Shown: one piece after another, positions 36,767 through 45,432 of the stretch
How positions within the stretch are numbered: position 1 is the stretch's first letter
How the letters are laid out: each line of letters begins with the position of its first letter
From: Rhodopseudomonas sp. P2A-2r
Lineage (GTDB): Bacteria > Pseudomonadota > Alphaproteobacteria > Rhizobiales > Xanthobacteraceae
Assembly (NCBI RefSeq): GCF_026015985.1
Contig: NZ_CP110389.1
Coordinates: 744,001-808,000 of the forward strand
DNA: 64,000 nt
Direction of reading: 5' to 3'
Position numbers and translations under genes: made by a program
The notes under the pieces: model-generated
Told to the model about the DNA's origin: nothing
What the model saw: only the letters and a program-made list of their open reading frames with translations
Database searches by the model: none

Positions 36767-38653
36767 ATGACTGATTTACAGCATCCCGACCTCATCCTTC
36801 ACCGCGGCCTGTTCACAACGCTGGACCGCTCCAATCCCGTGGCCAGCGCAGTGGCCATCAAGGATGGGCGCTTCACAGTGGTCGGCCACGATAACGAGAT
36901 CGTGCCGCTCGCCGGACCGGATACGACGATGATCGATCTCAAGGGCCGGCGCGTGCTGCCGGGGCTGATCGATAATCACCTGCACATCATTCGCGGCGGG
37001 CTCAATTTCAACATGGAGTTGCGCTGGGACGGCGTGCGCAGCCTGTCGGATGCTATGAGCATGCTGAAGCGGCAGGTCGCGGTGACGCCGCCGCCGCAGT
37101 GGGTCCGCGTCGTCGGCGGCTTCACCGAGCACCAGTTCGTCGAGAAGCGGCTGCCGACCATCGAGGAGTTGAATGCGGCGGCGCCGGATACGCCGGTGTT
37201 TCTGCTGCATCTCTATGACCGCGCTTTGCTGAACGGGGCTGCGCTGCGGGCGGTCGGCTACACGCGCGACACGCCGGCGCCTCCCGGCGGCGAGATCGTG
37301 CGCGACGCCAACGGCAATCCATCGGGCCTGTTGCTGGCCAAGCCGAATGCCGCGATCCTCTATGCGACGCTGGCCAAGGGCCCAAAACTGCCGTTCGACT
37401 ATCAGGTCAATTCGACGCGGCATTTCATGCGTGAACTCAATCGCCTCGGTGTCACCGGCGCGATCGATGCCGGTGGCGGCTTCCAGACCTATCCGGAAGA
37501 TTACGCGGTGATCCAGAAGCTGCACGACGAGAACCAACTCACCATTCGCCTCGCCTACAACCTGTTCACCCAGAAGCCGAAGGGCGAGAAGGATGACTTC
37601 CTGAACTGGACCAAGACGTCCAAGTACAAGCAGGGCGATGATTATTTCCGTCACAACGGCGCCGGCGAGATGCTGGTGTTCTCCGCCGCCGATTTCGAGG
37701 ATTTTCGCCAGCCGCGCCCGGATATGGAGCCGGAGATGGAAGGCGAGCTGGAAGGCGTGGTGCGCATTCTCGCGGAGAATCGCTGGCCGTGGCGGCTGCA
37801 CGCCACCTATGACGAAACCATCAGCCGCGCATTGGACGTGTTTGAGCGCGTCAACCAGGACATTCCGCTGCAAGGGTTGAACTGGTTCTTCGATCACGCC
37901 GAGACGATCTCGGACCAGTCCATCGACCGCATCGCGGCGCTCGGCGGCGGCATCGCCGTGCAGCACCGGATGGCCTATCAGGGCGAATACTTCGTCGAGC
38001 GCTATGGTCACGGCGCTGCCGAGGCGACTCCGCCGGTCAGGAAGATGCTGGACAAGGGCGTCAAGGTCTCCGCCGGCACCGATGCGACCCGCGTGGCGTC
38101 GTACAATCCCTGGGTCTCGCTGTCCTGGCTGGTCACCGGCCGCACCGTCGGCGGGATGCAGCTCTATCCGCAGCGCAATTGTCTGGACCGCGAGACGGCA
38201 CTCCGGATGTGGACCGAGAACGTCACGTGGTTTTCCAACGAGGAAGGCAAGAAAGGCCGCATCCAGGCCGGGCAGCTTGCGGATGTCGTGGTGCCGGATC
38301 GCGATTTCTTCGCCTGTCCGGAGAACGAAATCGCCGACATCAGTTCGGTGCTGACCATCGTCGGCGGTCGCGTGGTGTATGGCGTCGGTGATTTTAAACG
38401 CTTCGACGACCATGCGCCGCCGCCGGCCATGCCGGATTGGTCGCCGGTGCGCACCTTCGGCGGCTACGGCGCCTGGGCGGAGCCCGCGGCCAATAGCCAG
38501 ACGGTCGCGCGCAAGATGGCGATGAGCTGCGGCTGCGCCAATTCCTGCACCGTGCATGGCCACGACCATGCCACGGCATGGTCGAGCAAGCTGCCCATCA
38601 GCGATCTCAAGGGCTTCTGGGGCGCGCTCGGCTGCGCTTGTTGGGCGGTATGA
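36767..38653 (+). CDS. YtcJ-like metal-dependent amidohydrolase
   Basis: 628 aa from ATG 36767 (AGGAG upstream). The amidohydrolase fold starts with a beta-sandwich segment (RGLFTTLDRSNPVASAVAIK) and the metal-binding HxH in GLIDNHLHIIRGG. Later come RLHATYDETI, the FDHAE motif and the Asp in KVSAGTDATRV, then GQLADVVVPDRDFF. The C-terminus carries a cysteine/histidine-rich tail (MSCGCANSC and GHDHA) not usual for the family, which could bind a metal. Substrate unknown. ATGA overlap with the DoxX gene. Confidence 0.88.
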   Translation: MTDLQHPDLILHRGLFTTLDRSNPVASAVAIKDGRFTVVGHDNEIVPLAGPDTTMIDLKGRRVLPGLIDNHLHIIRGGLNFNMELRWDGVRSLSDAMSMLKRQVAVTPPPQWVRVVGGFTEHQFVEKRLPTIEELNAAAPDTPVFLLHLYDRALLNGAALRAVGYTRDTPAPPGGEIVRDANGNPSGLLLAKPNAAILYATLAKGPKLPFDYQVNSTRHFMRELNRLGVTGAIDAGGGFQTYPEDYAVIQKLHDENQLTIRLAYNLFTQKPKGEKDDFLNWTKTSKYKQGDDYFRHNGAGEMLVFSAADFEDFRQPRPDMEPEMEGELEGVVRILAENRWPWRLHATYDETISRALDVFERVNQDIPLQGLNWFFDHAETISDQSIDRIAALGGGIAVQHRMAYQGEYFVERYGHGAAEATPPVRKMLDKGVKVSAGTDATRVASYNPWVSLSWLVTGRTVGGMQLYPQRNCLDRETALRMWTENVTWFSNEEGKKGRIQAGQLADVVVPDRDFFACPENEIADISSVLTIVGGRVVYGVGDFKRFDDHAPPPAMPDWSPVRTFGGYGAWAEPAANSQTVARKMAMSCGCANSCTVHGHDHATAWSSKLPISDLKGFWGALGCACWAV

Positions 38654-39081
38654 GCATCGCCGCACTTCTTCGCCCTGTGGTAGGCGCACCGCTGGTGCGC
38701 TGGCTGGCTTTGCTCGCTCTGTGTGCCGCCTATCTGCAGGGCGGCCTGGTGAAGGCGTTCGACTTTCCCGGCGCGATCGTCGAGATGAACCATTTCGGAC
38801 TATCGCCGGCTGCGCCTCTGGCGATCATCGTCATCGCTTTCGAGATCGGTGCCTCGCTCATGATCCTCAGCGGCTTCTACCGATGGCTGGGGGCGCTTTC
38901 GCTAGCGGGCTTCACGCTGCTAGCGACCTTGCTGGCCAACCGCTTCTGGGAGATGGCTCCGCCGGAGCGCTTCATGGCGATGAACGGCTTCTTTGAACAT
39001 ATCGGCCTGTGCGGCGGATTTCTGCTGATCGCATGGCACGACCTGAACCAGATCACTTTGCACGCGGGGCGCCCATCATGA
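38650..39081 (+). CDS. DoxX-family membrane protein
   Basis: 143 aa, four hydrophobic helices typical of DoxX/DoxD-like proteins (AAYLQGGLVKAFDFPGAIVE, AFEIGASLMILSGFYRWLGA). It overlaps both neighbours by ATGA junctions (38650-38653 and 39078-39081), so it is translated with the amidohydrolase and MFS genes. Role unclear; DoxX proteins are often linked to redox stress. Confidence 0.82.
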   Translation: MSIAALLRPVVGAPLVRWLALLALCAAYLQGGLVKAFDFPGAIVEMNHFGLSPAAPLAIIVIAFEIGASLMILSGFYRWLGALSLAGFTLLATLLANRFWEMAPPERFMAMNGFFEHIGLCGGFLLIAWHDLNQITLHAGRPS

Positions 39082-40724
39082 GTGAGCCCGTGAAGAACAC
39101 CGACGGCGCGACGGTGGCCACCAGCGCCTTCGCGCCGTTTCGCCAGTCGGTGTTTGCGGTGATCTGGGCCGCGACCGTGATGGGCAACACCGGCAGCTTC
39201 ATGCGCGATGTCGCCAGTTCATGGCTGGTCACGGATCTCTCGGCCGCGCCGGCCGCGGTGTCGCTGATCCAGGCCGCGGGCACGCTGCCGATCTTCCTGT
39301 TCGCGATTCCCGCTGGCGTGCTCGCCGATATCCTCGACCGCCGCAAATTCCTGATCGCCGTGCAAGTGCTGCTCGCCTCCGTTAGCGCGACCCTGATGGT
39401 TCTGTCCTGGAACGGCCTGCTGACGGTCAGTCTGCTCGTCGGCCTCACGTTCATCGGCGGCATCGGCGCGGCCCTGGTCGGCCCGACCTGGCAGGCGATC
39501 GTGCCCGAGCTGGTGCCGAAAAAGGATCTCAAGAGCGCGGTAGCGCTGAACTCGTTGGGCATCAACGTCGCCCGCTCGATCGGTCCGGCCGCAGGCGGCA
39601 TGCTGCTCGCCGCGTTCGGTGCCGCGGTCACCTATAGCGCCGACGTCATCAGCTACGTCTTCGTCATTGCTGCGTTACTGTGGTGGCCGCGTCCGCCAGC
39701 CACTAATGACGTGCTGTCCGAAAAATTCTTCGGCGCTCTCCGTGCCGGCCTTCGCTATACGCGCTCGAGCCGTGAGCTGCACGTGGTGCTGTTCCGCGCC
39801 GCGATCTTCTTCGCGTTTTCCGGCGCCATCTGGGCGCTGCTGCCGCTTGTCGCCAGAAACCTGCTCGGGGGCGATGCCGGGTTCTACGGCGTGTTGCTGG
39901 GGGCTGTCGGCGCCGGCGCCATCGGGGGCGCGCTGATATTGCCGCGGCTGCGGGCGCGGCTCGACTCCGACCATCTCTTGCTGCTGGCGGCGATCGTCAC
40001 CGCGCTGGTGATGGCGACGCTATCGCTCGCGCCACCAAAGTGGCTCGCAATTCCCGCGCTGCTGTTGCTTGGCGCCGCCTGGATCACCGCGCTGACGACG
40101 TTCAGTGGCGTCGCGCAGGCGGTGCTGCCCAACTGGGTGCGCGGCCGCGGGCTGGCGGTCTATCTAATGGTGTTCAACGGCGCGATGGCGGCGGGAAGCC
40201 TCGGCTGGGGCGCAGTGGCCGAAGCGCTCGGCGTACCCGGCGCACTGCTGGTCAGCGCCGCCGGACTGGTGGTGGTTGCGCTGCTTCTGAATCGCGTCAA
40301 GCTGCCGACTGGCGAGGCCGATCTGGCGCCATCCAACTACTGGCCGGAGCCGTTGACCTCGGAGGCGGTCGAGCATGACCGCGGTCCGGTGCTGATCCTG
40401 GTCGAATATCGGATCCCCCGCGGGAGCCGGCCTCCATTTTTCGAATGTCTGAAGCGGCTCTCCGAAGCGCGTCGCCGCGACGGCGCCTATGGCTGGGGCA
40501 TCACCGAGGATGCCGCCGATCCCGAACGCATCGTCGAGTGGTTCATGGTGGAGTCCTGGGCGGAACATTTGCGCCAGCACCATCGGGTTTCCAATGCCGA
40601 TGCCGACGTGCAGCGCGAGACCGCGCAGTTTCACACCGGTCAGCAAGGCCCCGTGGTCCGGCATTTTCTGACTCTGGACGTGCACAATCCCGGCCAAACG
40701 GCTGAACCGCTCCCCAACCATTGA
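39078..40724 (+). CDS. MFS transporter (EntS/MFS_3 type) with C-terminal ABM-like domain
   Basis: 548 aa; about 410 residues form a 10-12-helix MFS_3 transporter (GDVASSWL-type start SSWLVTDLSAAPAAVSLIQA, AGVLADILDRRKFL loop between helices 2 and 3). Residues ~430-540 are soluble and read like a dimeric alpha/beta-barrel 'antibiotic biosynthesis monooxygenase' fold (ILVEYRIPRGSRPPFFECLK, WFMVESWAEHLRQHHR). This MFS+ABM architecture occurs in related proteobacteria. Substrate unknown; likely exporter. Confidence 0.85.
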   Translation: MSEPVKNTDGATVATSAFAPFRQSVFAVIWAATVMGNTGSFMRDVASSWLVTDLSAAPAAVSLIQAAGTLPIFLFAIPAGVLADILDRRKFLIAVQVLLASVSATLMVLSWNGLLTVSLLVGLTFIGGIGAALVGPTWQAIVPELVPKKDLKSAVALNSLGINVARSIGPAAGGMLLAAFGAAVTYSADVISYVFVIAALLWWPRPPATNDVLSEKFFGALRAGLRYTRSSRELHVVLFRAAIFFAFSGAIWALLPLVARNLLGGDAGFYGVLLGAVGAGAIGGALILPRLRARLDSDHLLLLAAIVTALVMATLSLAPPKWLAIPALLLLGAAWITALTTFSGVAQAVLPNWVRGRGLAVYLMVFNGAMAAGSLGWGAVAEALGVPGALLVSAAGLVVVALLLNRVKLPTGEADLAPSNYWPEPLTSEAVEHDRGPVLILVEYRIPRGSRPPFFECLKRLSEARRRDGAYGWGITEDAADPERIVEWFMVESWAEHLRQHHRVSNADADVQRETAQFHTGQQGPVVRHFLTLDVHNPGQTAEPLPNH

Positions 40725-40739
40725 TCGACAGGATATTCC

Positions 40740-40985
40740 ATGCGCCTGCTTCACCTCACCGCCGCTCTTTCCATCCTAGTGCTGACGGCGTAGCCGACGT
40801 TGTTGCGCGATGCGCCCTCGAAAGAGGATGCAGTCCGCGAGCAGTACGATACGGCCCATGTCTATGTCGCGCCGGACGACGTCGACAAATTCGTCGACAG
40901 CTTCCTTGCAACCTCGGATCATGCAGTGAGTATTTTCGCGGTGATAAGCTATCCACCAAGTAGGGATCGTGTCCATAGAACATGA
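40740..40985 (+). pseudogene. Truncated VOC/glyoxalase-like secreted protein with stop in signal peptide
   Basis: ATG 40740 opens a signal peptide (MRLLHLTAALSILVLTA) that meets an in-frame TAG at 40791-40793. The same frame then continues as LLRDAPSKEDAVREQYDTAH, VYVAPDDVDKFVDSFLAT, which resembles small secreted VOC-type proteins, before similarity stops after about 65 residues. Both a nonsense change and a lost 3' part are needed, so this appears to be a real remnant at the end of the MFS operon. Confidence 0.5.
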
Positions 40986-41377
40986 TCTTGTAGGCCGCCC
41001 GTCTGCACGGGCGTGCCTCCTCCCGGTGCGCAGTTTATATGCGCGGTGACGGCATTGATAATGAGGTTTGCGAGCGCGAACGAGCAATGATGCGGTGCAA
41101 GATGCGGCGCTCAACTATCACCTCCGCGTAAAACAAGTCTCGCGATTCACCGACTGCATGGATTTTATGCATGAAGGCCGTAAGAAGGGCAGCGGCCGCC
41201 ACATCAATGCGCTTGACTGGCGATAAAATCTCGGTGACCGTATCGTCATGTATTGGGCAAATGCGCCCAGAGACAAGCGACATGCAACGATTTCCAACAC
41301 CGCGCTTCTGAGCGTGTCTGGTTGGTGGCGATAACGCCCACGGCTTCACGGCCGCTGGGCGTTTTTTGGATTGAACG
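40986..41377. other. Leader region of the amide operon
   Basis: 392 bases without a supported gene. The downstream half would form the 5' leader of the AmiC gene. It holds a short hairpin (TGGGC, loop AAATGC, GCCCA at 41254-41269), a second weak stem at 41301-41316 and the terminator at 41333-41367. This layout suits transcript antitermination by the AmiR-like protein of the operon. Confidence 0.5.
41333..41367 (+). terminator. Intrinsic terminator immediately before amiC-like ATG (attenuator)
   Basis: AACGCCCACGGC, loop TTCACG, GCCGCTGGGCGTT: 12 paired bases with one bulged C, running straight into TTTTTT at 41362-41367. It ends ten bases before ATG 41378, so it cannot be the end of an upstream gene. 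It would stop transcription of the amide operon unless relieved, the arrangement used by AmiR-type ANTAR antiterminators. Confidence 0.75.
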
Positions 41378-42535
41378 ATGGCGCGGAAGACATATCGGAT
41401 CGGCGTACTGCTCTCGACCACGGGCTCCTATAGCGCCGTGGCGCGCTCGATGCTCAATGGCGCTACGCTTGCGTTCGAGGAGATCGCTGCCGCCGGCGGG
41501 CCACTGCTGGAGCCGGTGATCGTCAATCCGGACGGCGATCTCGCGCGCTACCGCGCGCTCAGCCAGGAGTTGCTGTCGTCGGGCGTGCGCCATGTGGTCG
41601 GTTGCTACACCTCGTCGAGCCGCAAGGAAGTCATTCCGTGCTTCGAAAAATTCGACAGCCTGCTTTGGTATCCGTCGCACTATGAGGGCTTCGAGAGTTC
41701 GGATAACGTCATCTATACCGGCGCGGCGCCGAACCAGCATGTGCTGCCGCTGGTGGACTATCTCGTCGCACGCGTCGGCAAGACCGCGTTCTGCATCGGG
41801 TCGAATTATATCTGGGCCTGGGAAAACACCCGGATCTTCCGCGAGGCGCTGATCGCGCGGGGCGGCGCCGTGACCGCGGAGCGCTATCTGCCGATCGGCG
41901 ATACCGATGTCGATCGCTTGGTCGAGGTGATCATCGAGCAACGGCCGGATTTCGTCTTCAACAATCTGATCGGCACCAGCGCCTATGCCTTCTTCCGCAC
42001 GCTGCGCCGCGCCTGTCGTGCCCGCGGAATCGATCAGGCTGCCACGATCCCGGTGGCCTCCTGTACTTTGTCGGAACCTGAGCTTGCCGAGATCGGCGAG
42101 GACGCGGTCGATGGCCACCTGTCTTCCAGCGTGTACTTCTCCTCGCTGGGCGGCGCAGCGAATTCCGCATTCCGCCGCGACTATGCCGCAGCGTTCCCGC
42201 AAGGTCCGGCCTCGTCGGCGGATGCCGAGGCCTCCTACAACGCGGTCAAGCTGCTGGCAGCGGCGCTGCAGCAGTCGGGTACCGATGAGGCTCGCGCAGT
42301 CCGCGCCGCGGTGGCCAATCAACGGCTGGCTGCGCCGCAGGGAGAGGTCCGGATCGATCCGCAGACCTATCATGCATGGCTGACGCCGCGGATCGGTCGC
42401 TCGACCGCCGACGGACAGTTCGACGTGCTGCTCGAGGCGCAGCACCCGGTCGCTCCCGATCCCTATCTCGTCCAGACGTCGCCGCGGTTCGCAACGGCAA
42501 TGAGATCTCCGCTATTGAGGGTGGTGAAGTCATGA
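41378..42535 (+). CDS. amiC: AmiC-like amide sensor (negative regulator of amide operon)
   Basis: 385 aa with a periplasmic-binding-protein fold (YRIGVLLSTTGSYSAVARSM, VVGCYTSSSRKEVIP, NYIWAWENTRIFRE) but no signal peptide, the hallmark of AmiC rather than a transport receptor. In Pseudomonas, AmiC binds short amides and holds AmiR inactive. The next gene is an AmiR-like ANTAR protein joined by an ATGA overlap (42532-42535). The terminator hairpin just upstream fits the same circuit. Confidence 0.87.
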   Translation: MARKTYRIGVLLSTTGSYSAVARSMLNGATLAFEEIAAAGGPLLEPVIVNPDGDLARYRALSQELLSSGVRHVVGCYTSSSRKEVIPCFEKFDSLLWYPSHYEGFESSDNVIYTGAAPNQHVLPLVDYLVARVGKTAFCIGSNYIWAWENTRIFREALIARGGAVTAERYLPIGDTDVDRLVEVIIEQRPDFVFNNLIGTSAYAFFRTLRRACRARGIDQAATIPVASCTLSEPELAEIGEDAVDGHLSSSVYFSSLGGAANSAFRRDYAAAFPQGPASSADAEASYNAVKLLAAALQQSGTDEARAVRAAVANQRLAAPQGEVRIDPQTYHAWLTPRIGRSTADGQFDVLLEAQHPVAPDPYLVQTSPRFATAMRSPLLRVVKS

Positions 42536-43197
42536 ACTCGCAGCTTCTGCAGAATTTCAAGGGCGGCCGCGCGCTGGTGATCATGGAGCGCTCGGGCAGG
42601 GAATGCGCATTGGAAACCACGCTCGCCAAGCTCGGGGTGTCCTGTGACTATCCCGCGATGGTCCATGGCCGCGCGCAGATCGACTTTGCCGGCTTGAAGG
42701 CCGATCGCGACATCCTGTTTATCGATGGCGATCTCGGCGATGCCGTTGCGATCGAGATCAATCCGGAGTCGCGGCTGCCGCCGGTGCCGGTGATCGGTCT
42801 GGTCGGGGTCGAGGCGCCGAGCCGCCTGAAGGCGCTGGTCAATCTCGGCGCCACCTCGTTTCTTCGCAAGCCGGTGCATGGAGGTGCGGTCTACACCTCG
42901 CTGTTCATGGGCATCAACCAATTTCTCCTGCGCAGCGAGATGCACGAGCGCGTGCAGAGTCTCGAGGAACGCCGGCGTGGACGCCGCGCGGTGCTGCACG
43001 CTGTGGTTCAGCGAATGCGCGACACCGGCCTCGATGAGGACGGCGCCTATGCGCAGCTGCGGCGGGAGAGCATGGGTGCAAGGCAGAATGTGGAACTCTA
43101 TTGCGAGAATCTGCTGAGCAGACGGGCCAAACCGCCCGACGACACCGACCGCATCGGCCCTTTGCCGCTGCAACGTGGAAATCAACGAGCCCTCTAG
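42532..43197 (+). CDS. amiR: AmiR-like ANTAR antiterminator
   Basis: 221 aa from ATG 42532, which overlaps the AmiC stop. An N-terminal pseudo-receiver lacking the full acidic pocket (~12-130) is followed by a coiled-coil linker (SEMHERVQSLEERRRGRRAV). The ANTAR domain follows (MRDTGLDEDGAYAQLRRESM). ANTAR proteins bind leader RNA and prevent terminator formation; the hairpin at 41333-41367 is the obvious target. It ends nine bases before the importer receptor. Confidence 0.87.
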   Translation: MNSQLLQNFKGGRALVIMERSGRECALETTLAKLGVSCDYPAMVHGRAQIDFAGLKADRDILFIDGDLGDAVAIEINPESRLPPVPVIGLVGVEAPSRLKALVNLGATSFLRKPVHGGAVYTSLFMGINQFLLRSEMHERVQSLEERRRGRRAVLHAVVQRMRDTGLDEDGAYAQLRRESMGARQNVELYCENLLSRRAKPPDDTDRIGPLPLQRGNQRAL

Positions 43198-43206
43198 GAG
43201 ATACAC

Positions 43207-44445
43207 ATGACCCGAACTGTATTCCGGGGACTGCATGCCGCAGTCCTCACGGGGACGCTTGTCCTCGCCTCATGCATGGCATTCGCGCAGACGCCGATCA
43301 AGCTCGGCGTGCTGGAAGACCAATCCGGCGATTTCGCGGTGGCAACGATCGGCAAGGTGCACGCGATCCAGCTCGCAGCCGAGGAGATCAACAAGGCCGG
43401 CGGCGTCATGGGCCGTCCGCTCGAACTGGTGATCTACGACACCCAGTCGGACAATACGCGCTACCAGGAATTCATGCGGCGCGTCCTGCAGCGCGACAAG
43501 GCCGACGTGGTATTTGCCGGCTTCTCCTCGGCTTCGCGCGAAGCCTATCGCCCGATCGTCGATCAGCTCAACGGCTTTGCCTTCTACAACAACCAGTATG
43601 AAGGCGGCGTCTGCGACGGACACATGATCGTCACCGGCGCGGTCCCGGAGCAGCAGTTCTCGACGCTGATCCCCTATATGATGAAGACCTATGGCAAGAA
43701 GGTCTACACGCTCGCAGCGGACTACAATTTCGGTCAGATTTCGGCCGAGTGGGTTCGCAAGATCGTCAAGGAAAACGGCGGCGAAATGGCCGGCGAAGAA
43801 TTCATCCCGCTCGGCGTCTCGCAATTCTCGCAGAGCATCCAGAACATCCAGAAAGCCAAGCCTGACTTCGTGGTGACGCTGCTGGTCGGTACCGCCCAGG
43901 CCTCTTACTACGAGCAGGCAGCCTCCGCCAACGTCAACCTGCCGATGGCGTCGTCGGTCAATGTCGGCCAGGGCTACGAGCACAAGCGCTTCAAGGCGCC
44001 GAGCCTGAAGGACATGTACGTCACCACCAACTACATCGAGGAAATCGACTCGCCCAGCGCCAAGGCCTTCCTGGCGAAGTTCAAGGCCAAGTTCCCGAAC
44101 GAGCCCTACGTGAACCAGGAAGCCGAGAACTCCTATCTCGCGGTCTATCTCTACAAGCAGATGGTGGAGCGGGCGAAGTCGACCAAGCGTGAAGAGATCC
44201 GCAAGGTGATCGCGCAGGGCGATGTCTGTATGGATGCGCCCGAAGGCAAGGTCTGCATCGACCCGAAGAGCCAGCACATGTCGCACACGATCTATCTGGC
44301 CAAGGTCGGCGCCGATCACTCGATCACGTTCCCGACTGTCTGGGAGGGCATCAAGCCCTATTGGCTGGGTGATGCCGGTTGCGACCTGACCAAGAAGGAT
44401 CCGATGGCGCAGTACACGCCGTCGAATCCGCCGCCGAAGCCGTAA
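43207..44445 (+). CDS. Urea/short-amide ABC transporter receptor (UrtA/FmdD-like)
   Basis: 412 aa; TAGGAGATACAC precedes the ATG. The signal peptide ends near ASCMAFA. It is a type I periplasmic-binding protein (KLGVLEDQSGDFAVATIGKV, AAEEINKAGGVMGRPLELVI) related to UrtA and to FmdD, the receptor for short-chain amides and urea in Methylophilus. Being next to an AmiC/AmiR pair and a formamidase favours short amides over urea. A strong hairpin follows its stop. Confidence 0.88.
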   Translation: MTRTVFRGLHAAVLTGTLVLASCMAFAQTPIKLGVLEDQSGDFAVATIGKVHAIQLAAEEINKAGGVMGRPLELVIYDTQSDNTRYQEFMRRVLQRDKADVVFAGFSSASREAYRPIVDQLNGFAFYNNQYEGGVCDGHMIVTGAVPEQQFSTLIPYMMKTYGKKVYTLAADYNFGQISAEWVRKIVKENGGEMAGEEFIPLGVSQFSQSIQNIQKAKPDFVVTLLVGTAQASYYEQAASANVNLPMASSVNVGQGYEHKRFKAPSLKDMYVTTNYIEEIDSPSAKAFLAKFKAKFPNEPYVNQEAENSYLAVYLYKQMVERAKSTKREEIRKVIAQGDVCMDAPEGKVCIDPKSQHMSHTIYLAKVGADHSITFPTVWEGIKPYWLGDAGCDLTKKDPMAQYTPSNPPPKP

Positions 44446-44455
44446 CTGGGCGGGG

Positions 44456-44486
44456 CGCTCCGGAGGTCCCCCCCCCCTCCGGAGCG
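44456..44486 (+). terminator. Strong hairpin between receptor and permease genes, with C10 loop tract
   Basis: CGCTCCGGAGG and its exact reverse complement CCTCCGGAGCG form an 11-bp stem. The loop and arm contain ten consecutive C residues (44468-44477). It has no U-run. Such hairpins commonly stabilise receptor mRNA and reduce read-through into permease genes. Confidence 0.65.
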
Positions 44487-44548
44487 GCCCTCGACGACCA
44501 CCGCAGCGCCGCTGCGGTCTTCTCCAACGACACGATGCTGGACCTGAC

Positions 44549-45421
44549 ATGGACATCACGACGCTGGCCTTTTCTGTACTGTTTCAATTTGGAGACGCCT
44601 TCGCGTTTCTGGTGCTGTCGGCCTGCGGGCTTGCGGTCATCTTCGGCATGATGGGCGTGATCAATCTCGCGCACGGCGAGTTCATCATGTGCGGTGCCTA
44701 TGTCACGGCCTCCACGGTACATGCGGGGCTGCCGTTGCCGCTGGGGATCGTCGCCGGCGCGCTGGTTTCGGCGCTGGTCGGCATGCTGGTCGAATTCGTC
44801 GTGGTGCGCCATCTCTACGATCGTCCGCTCGACACCATCGTGGCGACCTGGGGCCTCAGTCTGATCGCGACGCAGGGCACGCTGATTGCGATCGGATCGA
44901 CCATGGGCGGGGTGGGCACGCCGTTCGGCTCGTTTCAGGTTGGGGCCTACTCCTATTCGATCTACCGCATCGTGCTGTTCGCATCGGCGCTGGGCGTGCT
45001 GGGCGGGTTGTACGCTTTGTTCAATTGGACCTCGTTCGGCGTCAAGGCGCGTGCCACCATCCAGGTGCCGCACATGGCCAACGCGCTAGGCGTCGATACA
45101 CGCTGGATTTACAGCCTGACCTTTGCCTGCGGCGCCGGCCTCGCGGGCCTCGCCGGCGGCCTCTACGCGCCGACCATGACGCTGGTGCCGACCATGGGGG
45201 CGACCTTCATCATGGAAGCCTTCGTCACCGTGGTCATCGGTGGCGCGGATGTATTCCTCGGCACGGCACCCGCGGCTGCAGTCCTCGCCGTAGTCAAGTC
45301 GGTGATGACTTCCTGGCAAGGGCAGTTGTTCGGCCAGATCGGCCTGCTGATTGCCGTCATCGTCGTCGTCCGCGTGCTGCCGAAGGGCATCTCCGGATTT
45401 CTGTTGCGCGAACGGACGTGA
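44549..45421 (+). CDS. Branched-chain/urea-type ABC permease (UrtB/FmdE-like)
   Basis: 290 aa, about eight helices of the LivH/UrtB fold. LivH-type motifs are GLAVIFGMMGVINLAHGEFI near the start, the EAA-like segment ATIQVPHMANALGVDT, and GGADVFLGTAPAAAVLAVV near the end. It pairs with the LivM-like permease that follows 11 bases later. Confidence 0.92.
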   Translation: MDITTLAFSVLFQFGDAFAFLVLSACGLAVIFGMMGVINLAHGEFIMCGAYVTASTVHAGLPLPLGIVAGALVSALVGMLVEFVVVRHLYDRPLDTIVATWGLSLIATQGTLIAIGSTMGGVGTPFGSFQVGAYSYSIYRIVLFASALGVLGGLYALFNWTSFGVKARATIQVPHMANALGVDTRWIYSLTFACGAGLAGLAGGLYAPTMTLVPTMGATFIMEAFVTVVIGGADVFLGTAPAAAVLAVVKSVMTSWQGQLFGQIGLLIAVIVVVRVLPKGISGFLLRERT

Positions 45422-45432
45422 GGAAGACGACA

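Noticed and set aside
36776..38689. 637-codon minus-strand open frame
   Set aside because: Antisense of the well-supported amidohydrolase; composition rich in Arg/His/Gly with no domain.
43270..44559. 429-codon minus-strand open frame
   Set aside because: Antisense of the UrtA-like receptor, whose signal peptide, fold motifs and ribosome site are all clear.
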